Source: Planctomycetota bacterium (GTDB lineage: Bacteria; Planctomycetota; Uabimicrobiia; Uabimicrobiales; JABWCH01). From it: a stretch of DNA of 64,000 bases. The notes under the pieces were generated by a model. That model searched no databases, was not told the origin of the DNA, and saw nothing but the letters and a program-made list of their open reading frames with translations. How positions within the stretch are numbered: the stretch's first letter is position 1; every line of letters starts with the position of its first letter. Positions 44,901 through 53,831 of the stretch are shown here, piece after piece. The DNA lies in contig JAGOMP010000008.1 in assembly GCA_017993505.1 (NCBI GenBank), forward strand, positions 1 through 64,000, read 5' to 3'. The position numbers were made by a program, and so were the translations under genes.

Positions 44901-45777
44901 AAAATTTCATGAAAAACTTAAACAACTTTCATGGGAGCCCAATGATTTTAAAAAAACATTAGTAGAATTTGAAAAAATTTCTACCCAAGTTAACAGACTC
45001 ATTTCTGAAGTAGAAGATCTAACAACTCAGGAAAAACTTCGTGCTGAAGGATTGAAACAAAAATATCGTCCTATGAGTGCAGAAGAAATTGCTCTTAAGG
45101 GGGAATTTGCAGGTTCTATTTACTACGCAGCACCAGAACAATTTTCACCTACTAAAATATTAACATGTCAATGCGATATATGCCAACTAGGTTCAGTAGC
45201 TTATGCTATGCTCACTAGTAAGCCACCAGTTAAAGGGAAAAATATTGCTGAAGTTATGGGAAAAATTGTGTTAGGGAAACGCCCTCACATCGTTGAAATC
45301 TTAAAAAGAACGCCTCTACACAATGATCTTGGAGAACTCATTTTTCAAATGATGGACCAAGACCCTGAATTTCGCCCTACTGCTGAAGAATCAAGAGCAA
45401 AATTAGAAGATATTATTATAGAACACCACGAAGAATTACTTAGAGAATACAAATGCAAAATTCCTGCTAATTTGACATCAGAGATCGAACAGAAAAAATG
45501 GCAAGAACAAGTGGAGTATGCTCATAAAGTATATACAACGATCTATCCATATCTTGAAAAAATTGCAAATGATCTCCTAAAAAAACGAAGGGAAGAGCAA
45601 GAAAATCACATTGAAGTTATCCATCTTTGGAAAGGTTCCAATAAAGAAGCACAAATTTTTCATTTTCGCTGTTCTAGTTGCAAACAAAGACTTCAAATTT
45701 CTCAAAACATAGTGGGGCGAGCTATTCGTTGTCCCAAATGCCAACAAAAACTTATAGCACAATATCTTAATATGTAG
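41974..45777 (+). CDS. Double Ser/Thr kinase protein with heptad repeats and zinc ribbon
   Basis: The 1267-residue protein has two kinase-like domains. The first (about 15-260) keeps VALKQF but reads HKNIKPHN and DFF where HRD and DFG belong, so it is probably inactive. An acidic linker with eleven LQEGDNA-type heptads (545-621) follows. The second (about 740-1160) has VIKVAF, HRDIKPQN (near 911), DFGLA (near 932) and AAPEQ and should be active. About 110 residues of charged coiled coil are inserted between DFG and APE, in the activation segment. A zinc ribbon (CSSCKQRL, CPKCQQKL) closes the protein. No membrane helix. It diverges from the pseudokinase gene. Confidence 0.9.
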   Translation: MNKEIGEKDILFIEKSLKGVQVKRHIGQSQVGNLYLINHDEYGVVALKQFKGIIATNERFMKRLMLEVKEMQKILHPYCGRIFKANYEPFSYIIREWVNGISLHEHLKFGAMRSLDATQLMIDVALGIQVAYNYRIRHKNIKPHNIILDEEYNIKLVDFFVPPSVPYYIAPEQFSESKVDIRTDIYSLGILYYKILTGRVPFGGKMKEIIQKHKKEPYPPIPDLPIEIKTVLDNCLAKKPDDRYNNPLELIQDLRKVQYRLLHDTHLHDPNTQESIIFSLQYRDKILPSQQQKTTNYPATSMLVIQQREALEMNQEIIPELSKDSLNEQQPDLDQEEQQEEYEQEDEDKQLEDKITDEELLQSMEDSMTDVEIMDEPNDLLPDYESIPDEIPESIQKRLLLATEVRPIKKKGKILSSLNITIPNEYKESVTEYLRTVLKRECWVWKDSALPDSSDIVIDLELAKTLRYFHYFEDLIQSALAKLPQKSTFNTRVITRVQSIDESELPKIMEDDEGPKKEDALCSAIDTLMGISKNITSDNEGVIQLQDEDQPLQDEDQFLQEGDNALQEDDNALQEGDNALQEGDNALQEGDNALQEDDNALQEGDNALQEDDQALQEDDQKKEALEDKENINYAEHSTVFIGENGECKTSVESDEYNLAFKAPVQEYLDLIVNFQNPCQTRAWFKLVKEHDWEQEKHFELKKTSRHDLKNLCFRINLLELQDYERKKIGVSSVKEFFQGDYDISRFDHGGMAAVLKLTTKEETIIFLRPENIWARNYFGQYLCVRPGFDGKECVYATVPKGTEFVIKVAFEGREEALIYESRLLSELSQNPNINKHIIGMVQQGSFLASSETTDHEEERIGYYIMMEYASWGNIEQFCQRFPRHRLPCNIAIFILYSMILTLEQLKIKGIIHRDIKPQNILMTSDGLPKLSDFGLAITVEKATAKLNEERRRLLRLVDKEFMIICNKKEQTEARIKKFHEKLKQLSWEPNDFKKTLVEFEKISTQVNRLISEVEDLTTQEKLRAEGLKQKYRPMSAEEIALKGEFAGSIYYAAPEQFSPTKILTCQCDICQLGSVAYAMLTSKPPVKGKNIAEVMGKIVLGKRPHIVEILKRTPLHNDLGELIFQMMDQDPEFRPTAEESRAKLEDIIIEHHEELLREYKCKIPANLTSEIEQKKWQEQVEYAHKVYTTIYPYLEKIANDLLKKRREEQENHIEVIHLWKGSNKEAQIFHFRCSSCKQRLQISQNIVGRAIRCPKCQQKLIAQYLNM
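43606..43836 (+). repeat. 21-bp coding minisatellite (heptapeptide repeat)
   Basis: Eleven in-frame 21-bp units encode LQ[ED][GDE]D[NQ]x. The central units are almost identical in DNA (TTACAAGAAGGTGACAACGCC and single-base variants), so copy number can change without breaking the frame. Confidence 0.92.
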
Positions 45778-45857
45778 TGCAATATCCTTAGCACACAATA
45801 TTAGTGCATATCTTAATGAAAGATTGCATGAAATGTAAGATAATTTCTATTTATTAG

Positions 45858-45910
45858 AAAAAAATTGATGAATGGAATATATTCATAAAATTCCATTCAT
45901 CAATTTTTTT
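45858..45910. terminator. Strong bidirectional terminator between kinase genes
   Basis: A perfect 21-bp stem (45858-45878 with 45890-45910), containing ATTGATGAATGGAAT, has an 11-base loop and A/T tracts at both ends. It lies between two convergent kinase genes. Confidence 0.9.
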
Positions 45911-45964
45911 TGCTTTAGAAATCTTAAGCACGATATTTAGAATATTTTTTTGTTCATCATAGTA

Positions 45965-48454
45965 TTAGAATATTTTTTCTTCCAGTGATTTTCCACATTT
46001 GAGTTCTTTTATTTTTTGACGGATCATTTCATGTGTTTGTTGTATGTCGTTAGGATGAAAATATTTTTCTTTTTTTAGATTTGCTTCTTGTCTTTGTATG
46101 GTTCGTTGTTCTGAAATACTGTAAATACAGTCTTTGATTACATTTAGAAATTGTTCTTGATAGGACTGGACTTGTTTGATGTATTCTAAAATTTCTTGGG
46201 CTTGGTATTGATAAATATTATTTTTATTTTTATCTTTCCAATGTCGCCAATGTTTAATTTTTTCTTCAGGTGTATAGTATTGCGTAGCTTGTATATTTTT
46301 TTGGAAATCTTTTCGATCTGCATCTTCCTGAGGGTTATAGAGTTGTCGAATTTTCCAAAATTCTGTGTCCATATTTTGATAATCTTTTTGTATTGTTTGT
46401 GCTTTTAAATATTCATATATCTTTATTTGAAATTTTTGGTTAATGCCTCCCAAGTGCTTGCTAAAATTTTCTGGACTTTGTTTACGTTGTTCTTCATACT
46501 CTGACCAAAAATGTTTGATTGCACTTCGAAGTTTATCTGAAGCAAGTTCTTGTAAATGTTGATAAAATTTCTCGCCATCAATATTGGGAAGTGTACTAAG
46601 TAGATAATATTGAGAAATGGGACTATGATTTGTATAGCATCCCCAATAAACCGTTAAATTTTTAGCATCATTGGGATATTTAACTTTGATATGAATCATT
46701 TGATCTTGCACAACATATTCAATGAGTTCTTTAGACACTACTTGATCATCTATATGGATTTCTAGGTTATCACTTTTTTCAAAATCATATGTTGGTATAG
46801 AAAAATGCAATGGCATATTTTCCCAAGGTCGTAAATATGTTTGATATTGATAGGGTTTCGTAGAGGGTTCAATCATAATTTCTTGGTTGATTTCTTGATA
46901 TTGAGAAAATGTGGCATGCAATTTATATTTTCCAGGTTTGATTTGAATATTATCACTATCAATAACAGTATCACCAATCTTATAATAGAGAGGCATTTCT
47001 GGACTTCCTCCTATATTTTGAATGGTAGATGAAATTTTCCTAGCAATGGCTGTAAAATGAATAGGAATCATGTATGCTTTTTGTGCTGGGATGTGAACAT
47101 ATTTACTATTTTGTGGTGAAGTATAGCCTTCTAAAATAATGACAATTTTATATGTATCAGGTCGAAGTGTTTTTGGAGATTGATATGTTTGATTGTCTGT
47201 TTGAGAAATAAAAAGTAATTGATAATGAGATGGATTTTTACTGGATAAATCAGGATCAAAAGTAGGCACAATATTAATATTGACTTGAATTTGTGCATTA
47301 TTGTTTATTTTAGGAACAGTTACAGGTGGTTTGGGTTGTTGCACTGGTTTGTTCTTTGATTTAAAAAATAAAATTGATATAAGAAACACTGTTACAAATA
47401 CAACTGAAAAAACAATAAACATTCTCATATATGTTTTTTTAGTGAGAGCTTGAATATCTGTATGTATCGTTGGCATATTTGATATGCGGAGTTTTTCTTC
47501 ATCAAATAAAAGATTTCGATTAGTAGCTGGTTTTGAATCGTCATCAGCTTTCACTGCATATATACGTGATGAATTTGTTGTTGCCATTTCAATTTCTACA
47601 TTCGCAATCGCTTCTAGAAGTTCATCATCTGTAGCAAATCGATTGTCACGTTTTTTTTCCATCATTCTATTCAATAACCACTCTAAACTATTCGGGATAT
47701 TAGAGATATATTTAGAAATGGGAATAGGTGGTTTGTCTATTGTTTTGACCATTTCAATAAGGTTCGTAGCCTCAAAAGGTAATTTTCCTGTGATCATTTC
47801 ATAAAAAACAATACCTAAAGAATATTGATCTGTGCGTCCATCAATATCATAATCAGGGTCACGATCTTTTTCGTACCATTTCATTTGTTCTGGGGAAGAA
47901 TATAAAAACGTGCCAACCATAGATTGCGATTGTGTAATATGTACGCTTTTTTCTAATCGTGCAATACCAAAATCTGCAATTTTTAAACTGCGATAATTGC
48001 GATTAAATAATAAATTGTCTGGTTTGATATCGCGATGAATCCAGCCCGATTCATGTAAATAAGCAAGGGCATCTGCAATTTGTTTAACATGACGAATCGC
48101 AACATTAGGTGGGAGTTTTCCATAATCATGGAGGTATTGTTTGAGGGAGCCTCCTTCTAATAGTTCCATACTATAATATAGCGTTGGGCTAGAAGAATCA
48201 TCGAATTTACCACGTTGATGAATGGCAACAATATTAGGATGGCATATATTGGCCATTGCAGCGATTTCCGCTTCAAATCTTTGAGCTTCTTCGGAAGACA
48301 AGTCAAATGTTGGCATGAGTTTTAATGCTACTTGGCGATTCATTGAAATTTGTTCAGCAACGAAAACAGTACCCATTCCACCTCTTCCGAGTATAGATAG
48401 AATTTTATAATCATCAGCAATTGTTTTACCAATGAGTGGATGTTTGTGAAACAT
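45965..48454 (-). CDS. Membrane Ser/Thr protein kinase with PEGA-like extracytoplasmic repeats
   Basis: I use ATG at 48454 with GGAG upstream; the longer frame begins with a TTG inside that site. The 829-residue protein has a complete kinase domain (LGRGGMGTV, VALKLM, HRDIKPDN near 140, DFGIAR near 160, SSPEQ, DQYSLGIVFYEMITG). One membrane helix lies near 350 (FIVFSVVFVTVFLISILFF). The outer part contains beta-sandwich segments resembling PEGA repeats (LRPDTYKIVIILEGY, IKPGKYKLHATFSQY) and a helical tail. This is the one-pass receptor-kinase plan; the signal is unknown. It is preceded on the same strand by an unknown membrane protein gene 34 bases away. Confidence 0.9.
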   Translation of the reverse strand: MFHKHPLIGKTIADDYKILSILGRGGMGTVFVAEQISMNRQVALKLMPTFDLSSEEAQRFEAEIAAMANICHPNIVAIHQRGKFDDSSSPTLYYSMELLEGGSLKQYLHDYGKLPPNVAIRHVKQIADALAYLHESGWIHRDIKPDNLLFNRNYRSLKIADFGIARLEKSVHITQSQSMVGTFLYSSPEQMKWYEKDRDPDYDIDGRTDQYSLGIVFYEMITGKLPFEATNLIEMVKTIDKPPIPISKYISNIPNSLEWLLNRMMEKKRDNRFATDDELLEAIANVEIEMATTNSSRIYAVKADDDSKPATNRNLLFDEEKLRISNMPTIHTDIQALTKKTYMRMFIVFSVVFVTVFLISILFFKSKNKPVQQPKPPVTVPKINNNAQIQVNINIVPTFDPDLSSKNPSHYQLLFISQTDNQTYQSPKTLRPDTYKIVIILEGYTSPQNSKYVHIPAQKAYMIPIHFTAIARKISSTIQNIGGSPEMPLYYKIGDTVIDSDNIQIKPGKYKLHATFSQYQEINQEIMIEPSTKPYQYQTYLRPWENMPLHFSIPTYDFEKSDNLEIHIDDQVVSKELIEYVVQDQMIHIKVKYPNDAKNLTVYWGCYTNHSPISQYYLLSTLPNIDGEKFYQHLQELASDKLRSAIKHFWSEYEEQRKQSPENFSKHLGGINQKFQIKIYEYLKAQTIQKDYQNMDTEFWKIRQLYNPQEDADRKDFQKNIQATQYYTPEEKIKHWRHWKDKNKNNIYQYQAQEILEYIKQVQSYQEQFLNVIKDCIYSISEQRTIQRQEANLKKEKYFHPNDIQQTHEMIRQKIKELKCGKSLEEKIF

Positions 48455-48487
48455 TTCGGAAAACTCCAAATGTTGAGATTGTTTGTT

Positions 48488-49126
48488 TTATTGACAGATT
48501 TCTACGTCCATGAAACAATGTGGATTTTCTGTGAGTTGTTGTTTTAATGTACGAAGTGTTTGTAGACGTGTAGTATGTTTTTCTTGCTCTAAAACAATAT
48601 CATGATTGTCTGGGAAATTTTTAAGTAAATTCTTTTGAATAAGAAGAACACGAACTTTTTGCATTCTGATGCCACCTTCTTTTTCAAATGTGAAACAGAA
48701 AGTATACAATTGAGAAGTAACAGGAATGCCCATGTCTTTTTTCAATGTACCTTGGGTAAAGTGACTGATAATTTGATTTAAAGTTGCATTCAGAACATAC
48801 CAAGCTTCATCTTCTGGGAAAATAAGAAGAGGATTATCTTCTGTTGATGCTTTGATGGCTTTTTTTACAATCTTCACCATAGTTTTATCTTGTAAAAGTT
48901 CATATAAGTCAGTTTCAAAAATTGTACGAAGTAAAAGTTTTTGTTTGTCGCCTTCTCGGTGAAGAGTATTCAGCCCTAAAACAACTCTATCTTCAAATTT
49001 TTTAGTACGCCACACTTGAATCGATTTCCATCGACCCCATAGAGTCCCAATTCCCATCATGATAGCACCACCTAGAAGTTCAGGAATAATGTTGAAAATC
49101 GACCAAAGAGATTCGGTTGCGAACAT
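48488..49126 (-). CDS. Unknown membrane-associated protein next to the receptor kinase
   Basis: The 212-residue protein has one hydrophobic segment near the N-terminus (IIPELLGGAIMMGIGTLWG) followed by a soluble part with FEDRVVLGLNTL, EDEAWYVLNATLNQII and a strand-rich end (YTFCFTFEKEGGIRMQKVRVLLIQ). I recognise no family. AAGGAG precedes the ATG. It lies directly upstream of the membrane kinase on the same strand and could be its partner or substrate. Confidence 0.75.
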   Translation of the reverse strand: MFATESLWSIFNIIPELLGGAIMMGIGTLWGRWKSIQVWRTKKFEDRVVLGLNTLHREGDKQKLLLRTIFETDLYELLQDKTMVKIVKKAIKASTEDNPLLIFPEDEAWYVLNATLNQIISHFTQGTLKKDMGIPVTSQLYTFCFTFEKEGGIRMQKVRVLLIQKNLLKNFPDNHDIVLEQEKHTTRLQTLRTLKQQLTENPHCFMDVEICQ

Positions 49127-49179
49127 ACAAAGCTCCTTTGTATAATTGTTTGTTTTTTCGTTTATTTTAAATTGTTTTT

Positions 49180-49320
49180 TTATTGCTTTTCAGTATAATT
49201 ATTTTGAGGAATGCTTCCTGGCAAATAAGGAATGACCATTTTAAAAAGAATGCCTGAAAATATTCCTAATAAACAAGCAATGCAAGCAATAATACTAATT
49301 TCTTGGATTGTTTTTTTCAT
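49180..49320 (-). CDS. 46-residue single-pass membrane peptide
   Basis: The frame reads MKKTIQEISIIACIACLLGI, continues FSGILFKMVIPYLPGSIP and ends with a polar tail NNYTEKQ. It has one hydrophobic helix (about 8-30) after a basic start. It lies 53 bases upstream of the 212-residue membrane protein on the same strand. Its ribosome site is weak (AAGAAC). A 64-residue frame on the other strand overlaps it but is less protein-like. Evidence is composition and position only. Confidence 0.4.
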   Translation of the reverse strand: MKKTIQEISIIACIACLLGIFSGILFKMVIPYLPGSIPQNNYTEKQ

Positions 49321-49429
49321 TTTTTTGTTCTTATATAGATGTAAAAAACAGATGATTTTATTTTCTGTTAAAAAAATATATTTTTTTTCATTATATAATT
49401 ATTTTATTGTACCAAAAAAAGGATAGAAT

Positions 49430-51376
49430 ATGCAAATAAATTTACCTATTTCAGAAAAATTTGAACAACCAACCCTTACTAATGAGCAAATTTTAGCATT
49501 AGATGAATGGCGTAGACTATGTTCAGGCTATACTATTCTAGCAACAACAGTAGCGAAAAGTGGGCATCCTGGTGGTTCACTTTCTACTATCCCTTTATTG
49601 TTAGCAGCATACGCAGGCATTGCTAATCAAGCACCAGATAATGTGGAACGAGATCGAATCATTGTTAGCCATGGTCATGTTGCACCAGCTGTATATTCCA
49701 TTTTAGCTGGTAAAGGGTACTTTCCCATTCGTGATGTTATTTTACAATTAAGGCGAGCTGGTTCTCGATATGCAGGACACGTGGAAGTAGATGTGCCAGG
49801 AATAGAATGGGGCACAGGAAATTTAGGACAAGGTCTTTCCGTTGGCACAGCAAGTGCTTTTGCTGGCAAAAAACAAAATCTTCCTCATCGTACGTTTGTA
49901 TTTATGGGTGATGGTGAACATCAAAAAGGGCAAATTTCAGAAGCAAGACGTTTTGCAGTAAAAGAACATTTGAATAACCTTATTGGTGTGTTAGATTACA
50001 ATGAACTACAGATTGGTGGATCTATCCATGAAATCATGCCACAAAACATTATCGAAGAATATAAGGCTGATGGTTGGAACGTACTTGAGGTTGATGGCAA
50101 AGATCTTGGTGCATTATACAAAGCAATGGCAGATGCATATCACTCACGCACAGAAAAAAAAGATATGCCTACATTGATTTTTGCTAGAACTGTTATGGGG
50201 AATGGCATTTCCTTTATGGAAAATAAACATGAATACCATGGTAAACCATTGACTCGCGACCAAGCAGTGCAAGCTATGCAAGAATTAAATGTAGCAATCG
50301 ACGTTGATTATTGGCTAAATGAACGAAAAAATTTTCAAGAATCTCTATTGTATAAACATATTACAAAGCCTTATCCTAAGATCCAAACTGGAACTCCTCG
50401 CCTCTATCCTGCAGATGATAAAACAGAAAACAGAGCAGCATATGGCAATGCACTCTATGATTTAGCAACAGCCAATCAAAGCAATATACCAAAAATTTTT
50501 GGAATCACGTGCGATGTAATTTCCTCAGTAAAAATGGACATGCTGGCAAACAAATTGCCACAAAATTTTATAGAATGCGGAATCCAAGAACATCATGCAG
50601 CTACGATGGCAGGACGTTTATCTACAGAAGGAGTGGCAGTTTTCTTTTCCACATTCGGAGTTTTTGGTGCGGGAGAAACGTATAATCAACTTCGTTTAAA
50701 TACCATGAACAATGCCAATGTTAAAGTTGTATGCACGCACGTTGGATTGAATGTTGGGGAAGATGGACCTACCCACCAAGCCATTGACTATATTGGTCTT
50801 GTATCCAATACATTTGGAATACGAATTGGTGTTCCAGCAGATGCCAATCAAACAGATCGCATGATACGAAAAATTGCTACTCTTTCAGGATGCGATTTTG
50901 TTGCCATTGGACGTTCTCGCACTCCCATTATTTTAGATGAACAAGGAAAGATTTTTTACGGCTCTGATTTTGAATACATCCCTGGAAAAGCAGACTGGAT
51001 TCGTTGTGGAAAAGACGCTACTATCATTGCTATTGGACCTATGGTTCATGTAGCACTACAAGCACGTGAACTTCTATTGCAAAAAAATATTGAAGTTGGT
51101 GTGCTTAATATGGCATCTGTTCTACCTCTAGACAGAGACGCACTGAGAAAAGCCGCAAGTTATGGACCTATTGTTACTATAGAAGACCACCACATACAAA
51201 CAGGATTAGGAAGCATAGTTGCCAATGCCATGGCAGAAGAATCTCTATTTGTTCCGTTTGCTAAATTGGGAGTCACACGATATCAAAGCTCGGGTCTACC
51301 CGATGCTCTCTACCAAATTCAAGGGCTTACACCAGAAAATACAGCAAAGACTATTCAACAACTTCTTACAAAATAG
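49430..51376 (+). CDS. tkt: Transketolase
   Basis: The 648-residue protein has the thiamine-diphosphate enzyme layout: KSGHPGGSLS, SHGHVAPA, WGTGNLGQGLSVG, the TPP/metal motif GDGEHQKGQ...NELQIGG, then the pyrimidine-binding part FIECGIQEHHAATMAGRLS and TFGVFGAG, and GEDGPTHQAIDYIG. It moves two-carbon units between pentose and hexose phosphates. Full length in one chain matches bacterial and archaeal transketolases of this size. AAAGGA precedes the ATG. A perfect terminator follows. 1-deoxyxylulose-5-phosphate synthase is a relative, but the pattern fits transketolase better. Confidence 0.9.
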   Translation: MQINLPISEKFEQPTLTNEQILALDEWRRLCSGYTILATTVAKSGHPGGSLSTIPLLLAAYAGIANQAPDNVERDRIIVSHGHVAPAVYSILAGKGYFPIRDVILQLRRAGSRYAGHVEVDVPGIEWGTGNLGQGLSVGTASAFAGKKQNLPHRTFVFMGDGEHQKGQISEARRFAVKEHLNNLIGVLDYNELQIGGSIHEIMPQNIIEEYKADGWNVLEVDGKDLGALYKAMADAYHSRTEKKDMPTLIFARTVMGNGISFMENKHEYHGKPLTRDQAVQAMQELNVAIDVDYWLNERKNFQESLLYKHITKPYPKIQTGTPRLYPADDKTENRAAYGNALYDLATANQSNIPKIFGITCDVISSVKMDMLANKLPQNFIECGIQEHHAATMAGRLSTEGVAVFFSTFGVFGAGETYNQLRLNTMNNANVKVVCTHVGLNVGEDGPTHQAIDYIGLVSNTFGIRIGVPADANQTDRMIRKIATLSGCDFVAIGRSRTPIILDEQGKIFYGSDFEYIPGKADWIRCGKDATIIAIGPMVHVALQARELLLQKNIEVGVLNMASVLPLDRDALRKAASYGPIVTIEDHHIQTGLGSIVANAMAEESLFVPFAKLGVTRYQSSGLPDALYQIQGLTPENTAKTIQQLLTK

Positions 51377-51468
51377 ATGCTAGGTATTGGTAACATAGTT
51401 TTAACGTGAGAGTTTTCTTTATATGTAGAAAATTCTCGTCAATTTTTTTTAATAAATAATATCTAGAC

Positions 51469-51507
51469 AAAAAAGAAGTAGCTATGTTTCATAGCTACTT
51501 CTTTTTT
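51469..51507. terminator. Bidirectional terminator between tkt and htpG
   Basis: An 18-bp perfect stem (51469-51486 with 51490-51507, GAAGTAGCTATG in the arm) has a 3-base loop and A6/T7 ends, between convergent genes. Confidence 0.92.
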
Positions 51508-51556
51508 TACCACTAGCTACGCAGGCAATGATCCTAAGAGAATAGAGAAAGGATGA

Positions 51557-53593
51557 TTAGCATATTCTATTCATGAGTTCTTGGATACGAGGTACCATGC
51601 CTCTAGCGTCGAGTGGTGAGCCTTCTAAAATAAGAAGATTATCGAGTAATTGATGGCAGCAAATAGTAAGGATATTGTCTCTGGGATTGTCAGCGTAGAT
51701 TTTTGCCATGCGTCTGATAAGGGGATGCTTTTTATTGATTTCCATAGTTCTTTTTGCCATTTGGTAATCAGCTTGCATGAGCTTAAATAGTTTTTGCATT
51801 CCGACATTGGGATCATTTTTACCAGATACTAGGCAACTAGGACTATCAATAAGTCTTTGGGAAAATTTGACTTCTGTAACTCGATCTTTAAGAGTTTCTT
51901 GGAAAAAATTTCTAAAATCTTCCCAATTTTTTTCAGAGATTTCTAATGTGTCTTCTTCTTCGTCTTGTTTTTCCTCTTCTGTTTTGTCTGTTTCCTCTGT
52001 TTTGATGTCGTCTAAAGATACGTCTTCGCGGTCGATAGCAACAAAGGGTTTTCCTTGAAATTCGTTCATGTCTGACATTAAAAAGTCGTCAATAGTGTCT
52101 GTGAGATAAAGGACTTCGATGTCTTTTTTATGGAAAACTTCCAAGTGAGGGCTTGTTTCAATTGCATTTCTATCTTCGCCCGAGATATAATAGATATCTT
52201 TTTGTCCTTCTTTCATTCTAGATACGTAATCTTCTAATGAAGTGAGTTCCTCTGACTTGGAAGATGTGAATCTGAATAAAAGGGCAGTTTTATCTTTGTT
52301 TTCGTAATCTAAACGATAGCCATCTTTGAGGTATACGCCAAAAGTATTCCAGAATGTTTTATAATCTTCTGGTTTTTCTTCTGCCATCTTACTTAGGGTG
52401 TCTAAAATTTTTCTGACTAAGTTTTTGCGAATTTTTGAAATGATTTTGTTTTCTTGTAGTGTTTCTCGTGAAATATTTAGTGGAATGTCATCGGAGTCTA
52501 CTACGCCTCGTACAAATTGTAGGTGTTTGGGCAGTAAATTTTCGCAATCTGATTGAATGAATACTCTACGTGCATAAAGATGGATGCCACGCCATTTTTC
52601 TGGAATTTGGTATTTCATGTCCCAAGGTAGTGTTCTGGGAATGTATAGGATGCTACTAAATTGAATGGGAGCGTCATAAGACATATGAATGTGAGCAAGT
52701 GGTGTTTCAGGAGAGTGTGTTAGATACTTATAGTATTCATCGTATTGTTCTTGTGTGACTTCAGAAGGTGATTTTCGCCAAATTGCTGAAAGTTGATTGA
52801 TTTGTCTAGTAGCGTTTTTTTCATCTTTTAAGATAATAGGATAGGAAATAAAGTCAGAGTATTTTTTGACAATATTTTCTAGGCGATAGGTTTCTAAAAA
52901 TTCAAATTCATTGTCATTGAGATAAATTCTAATTTCTGTACCACGTTGTTCTTTTTTGATTTCAGCAATGCTATATTCGCCTTTCCCTGTAGATGTCCAC
53001 ATATATGCTTTGCTGTCTGCCAATGCTGAAAGTGTGCAAACTTCTACTTTTTGAGCAACCATAAATACAGAATAAAAACCAACTCCAAATTGACCAATGA
53101 GTTGTAGATCTGTTTGGCTTTCTTTTGATTCTGCTAATTTGCTAATAAATGCGGAAGAACCAGAATGAGCAATAGTGCCTAAATTTTCAATGAGTTCTTG
53201 TCTTGTCATTCCAATTCCATTGTCTGATAGAATGATGCAATGTTTATCTTTATTTACAGACAATGTCATTTCTAAAGGTAAGTCTTGGTCGCGAAGAGTT
53301 TTGTCTGTTAGCATTTTATAACGGACTTTGTCCAATGCATCAGCAGCGTTTGAAATGAGTTCTCGAAGGAAAATTTCTTTTTGTGTATATAAAGAATGGA
53401 TGAAAATTTCTAGCAATTTATTGATTTCTGTAGTAAATGTAAAATTTTCTCCTTCTGATATAATTTCTGTTTCTTTTATTTCTTCTTTGGATTCTATTTC
53501 ATCTATTTTTTGTTCCACTGTTTCTTGTTCATCTATTTTTTGTTCAGTTTTTACTTTTTCTTCTTCCATTTTTTCTACTTTTTCTTCATTCAT
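51557..53593 (-). CDS. htpG: Hsp90-family chaperone HtpG with acidic N-terminal extension
   Basis: After an unusual ~50-residue acidic extension (EQKIDEQETVEQKIDE repeats), the Hsp90 ATPase domain starts at FTTEINKLLEIFIHSLYTQKEIFLRELISNA. DNGIGMT, GTIAHSG and GQFGVGFYS bind ATP; FVRGVVDSDDIPLNISRE belongs to the middle domain. A Glu-rich insert (EETDKTEEEKQDEEEDTLE) lies before the C-terminal dimerisation domain. The extension and insert are not usual for bacterial HtpG. ATG at 53593 is used; the ribosome site is distant (GAGG about 14 bases away). A 22-bp direct repeat lies upstream. Confidence 0.92.
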   Translation of the reverse strand: MNEEKVEKMEEEKVKTEQKIDEQETVEQKIDEIESKEEIKETEIISEGENFTFTTEINKLLEIFIHSLYTQKEIFLRELISNAADALDKVRYKMLTDKTLRDQDLPLEMTLSVNKDKHCIILSDNGIGMTRQELIENLGTIAHSGSSAFISKLAESKESQTDLQLIGQFGVGFYSVFMVAQKVEVCTLSALADSKAYMWTSTGKGEYSIAEIKKEQRGTEIRIYLNDNEFEFLETYRLENIVKKYSDFISYPIILKDEKNATRQINQLSAIWRKSPSEVTQEQYDEYYKYLTHSPETPLAHIHMSYDAPIQFSSILYIPRTLPWDMKYQIPEKWRGIHLYARRVFIQSDCENLLPKHLQFVRGVVDSDDIPLNISRETLQENKIISKIRKNLVRKILDTLSKMAEEKPEDYKTFWNTFGVYLKDGYRLDYENKDKTALLFRFTSSKSEELTSLEDYVSRMKEGQKDIYYISGEDRNAIETSPHLEVFHKKDIEVLYLTDTIDDFLMSDMNEFQGKPFVAIDREDVSLDDIKTEETDKTEEEKQDEEEDTLEISEKNWEDFRNFFQETLKDRVTEVKFSQRLIDSPSCLVSGKNDPNVGMQKLFKLMQADYQMAKRTMEINKKHPLIRRMAKIYADNPRDNILTICCHQLLDNLLILEGSPLDARGMVPRIQELMNRIC

Positions 53594-53618
53594 AATGAAA
53601 CGTTGTAACCTCAAATTT

Positions 53619-53662
53619 AAATATTAAAGTTTCACTTTACAAATATTAAAGTTTCACTTTAC
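53619..53662. repeat. 22-bp perfect direct repeat upstream of htpG
   Basis: AAATATTAAAGTTTCACTTT plus AC occurs twice without a gap, 26 bases before the htpG start. It could be a duplicated regulator site. Confidence 0.85.
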
Positions 53663-53772
53663 AAATAAAATCAATATGTTATAATAATATTCAAGCAATT
53701 ATTTCTTGCAATTGCAGGATAGTTTTTTTGAGCTTTTTCAAAAAAGAATATATAATTATTTTCTTTTATTGT

Positions 53773-53804
53773 CAAGAGTCAATATAAAAAATTCACGACT
53801 CTTG
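53773..53804 (+). promoter_or_regulatory. Inverted repeat in the leader of the OB-fold protein gene
   Basis: CAAGAGTC (53773-53780) pairs with GACTCTTG (53797-53804); the latter also pairs locally with GAGTC just after it, giving two exclusive hairpins directly before the GAGGAG ribosome site. Confidence 0.4.
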
Positions 53805-53831
53805 AGTCCTATAGAGGAGTAAAAAATTTTT

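Noticed and set aside
49232-49426. 64-codon + strand frame upstream of transketolase
   Set aside because: It overlaps a more protein-like minus-strand frame, has no good ribosome site and runs into AT-rich spacer sequence.
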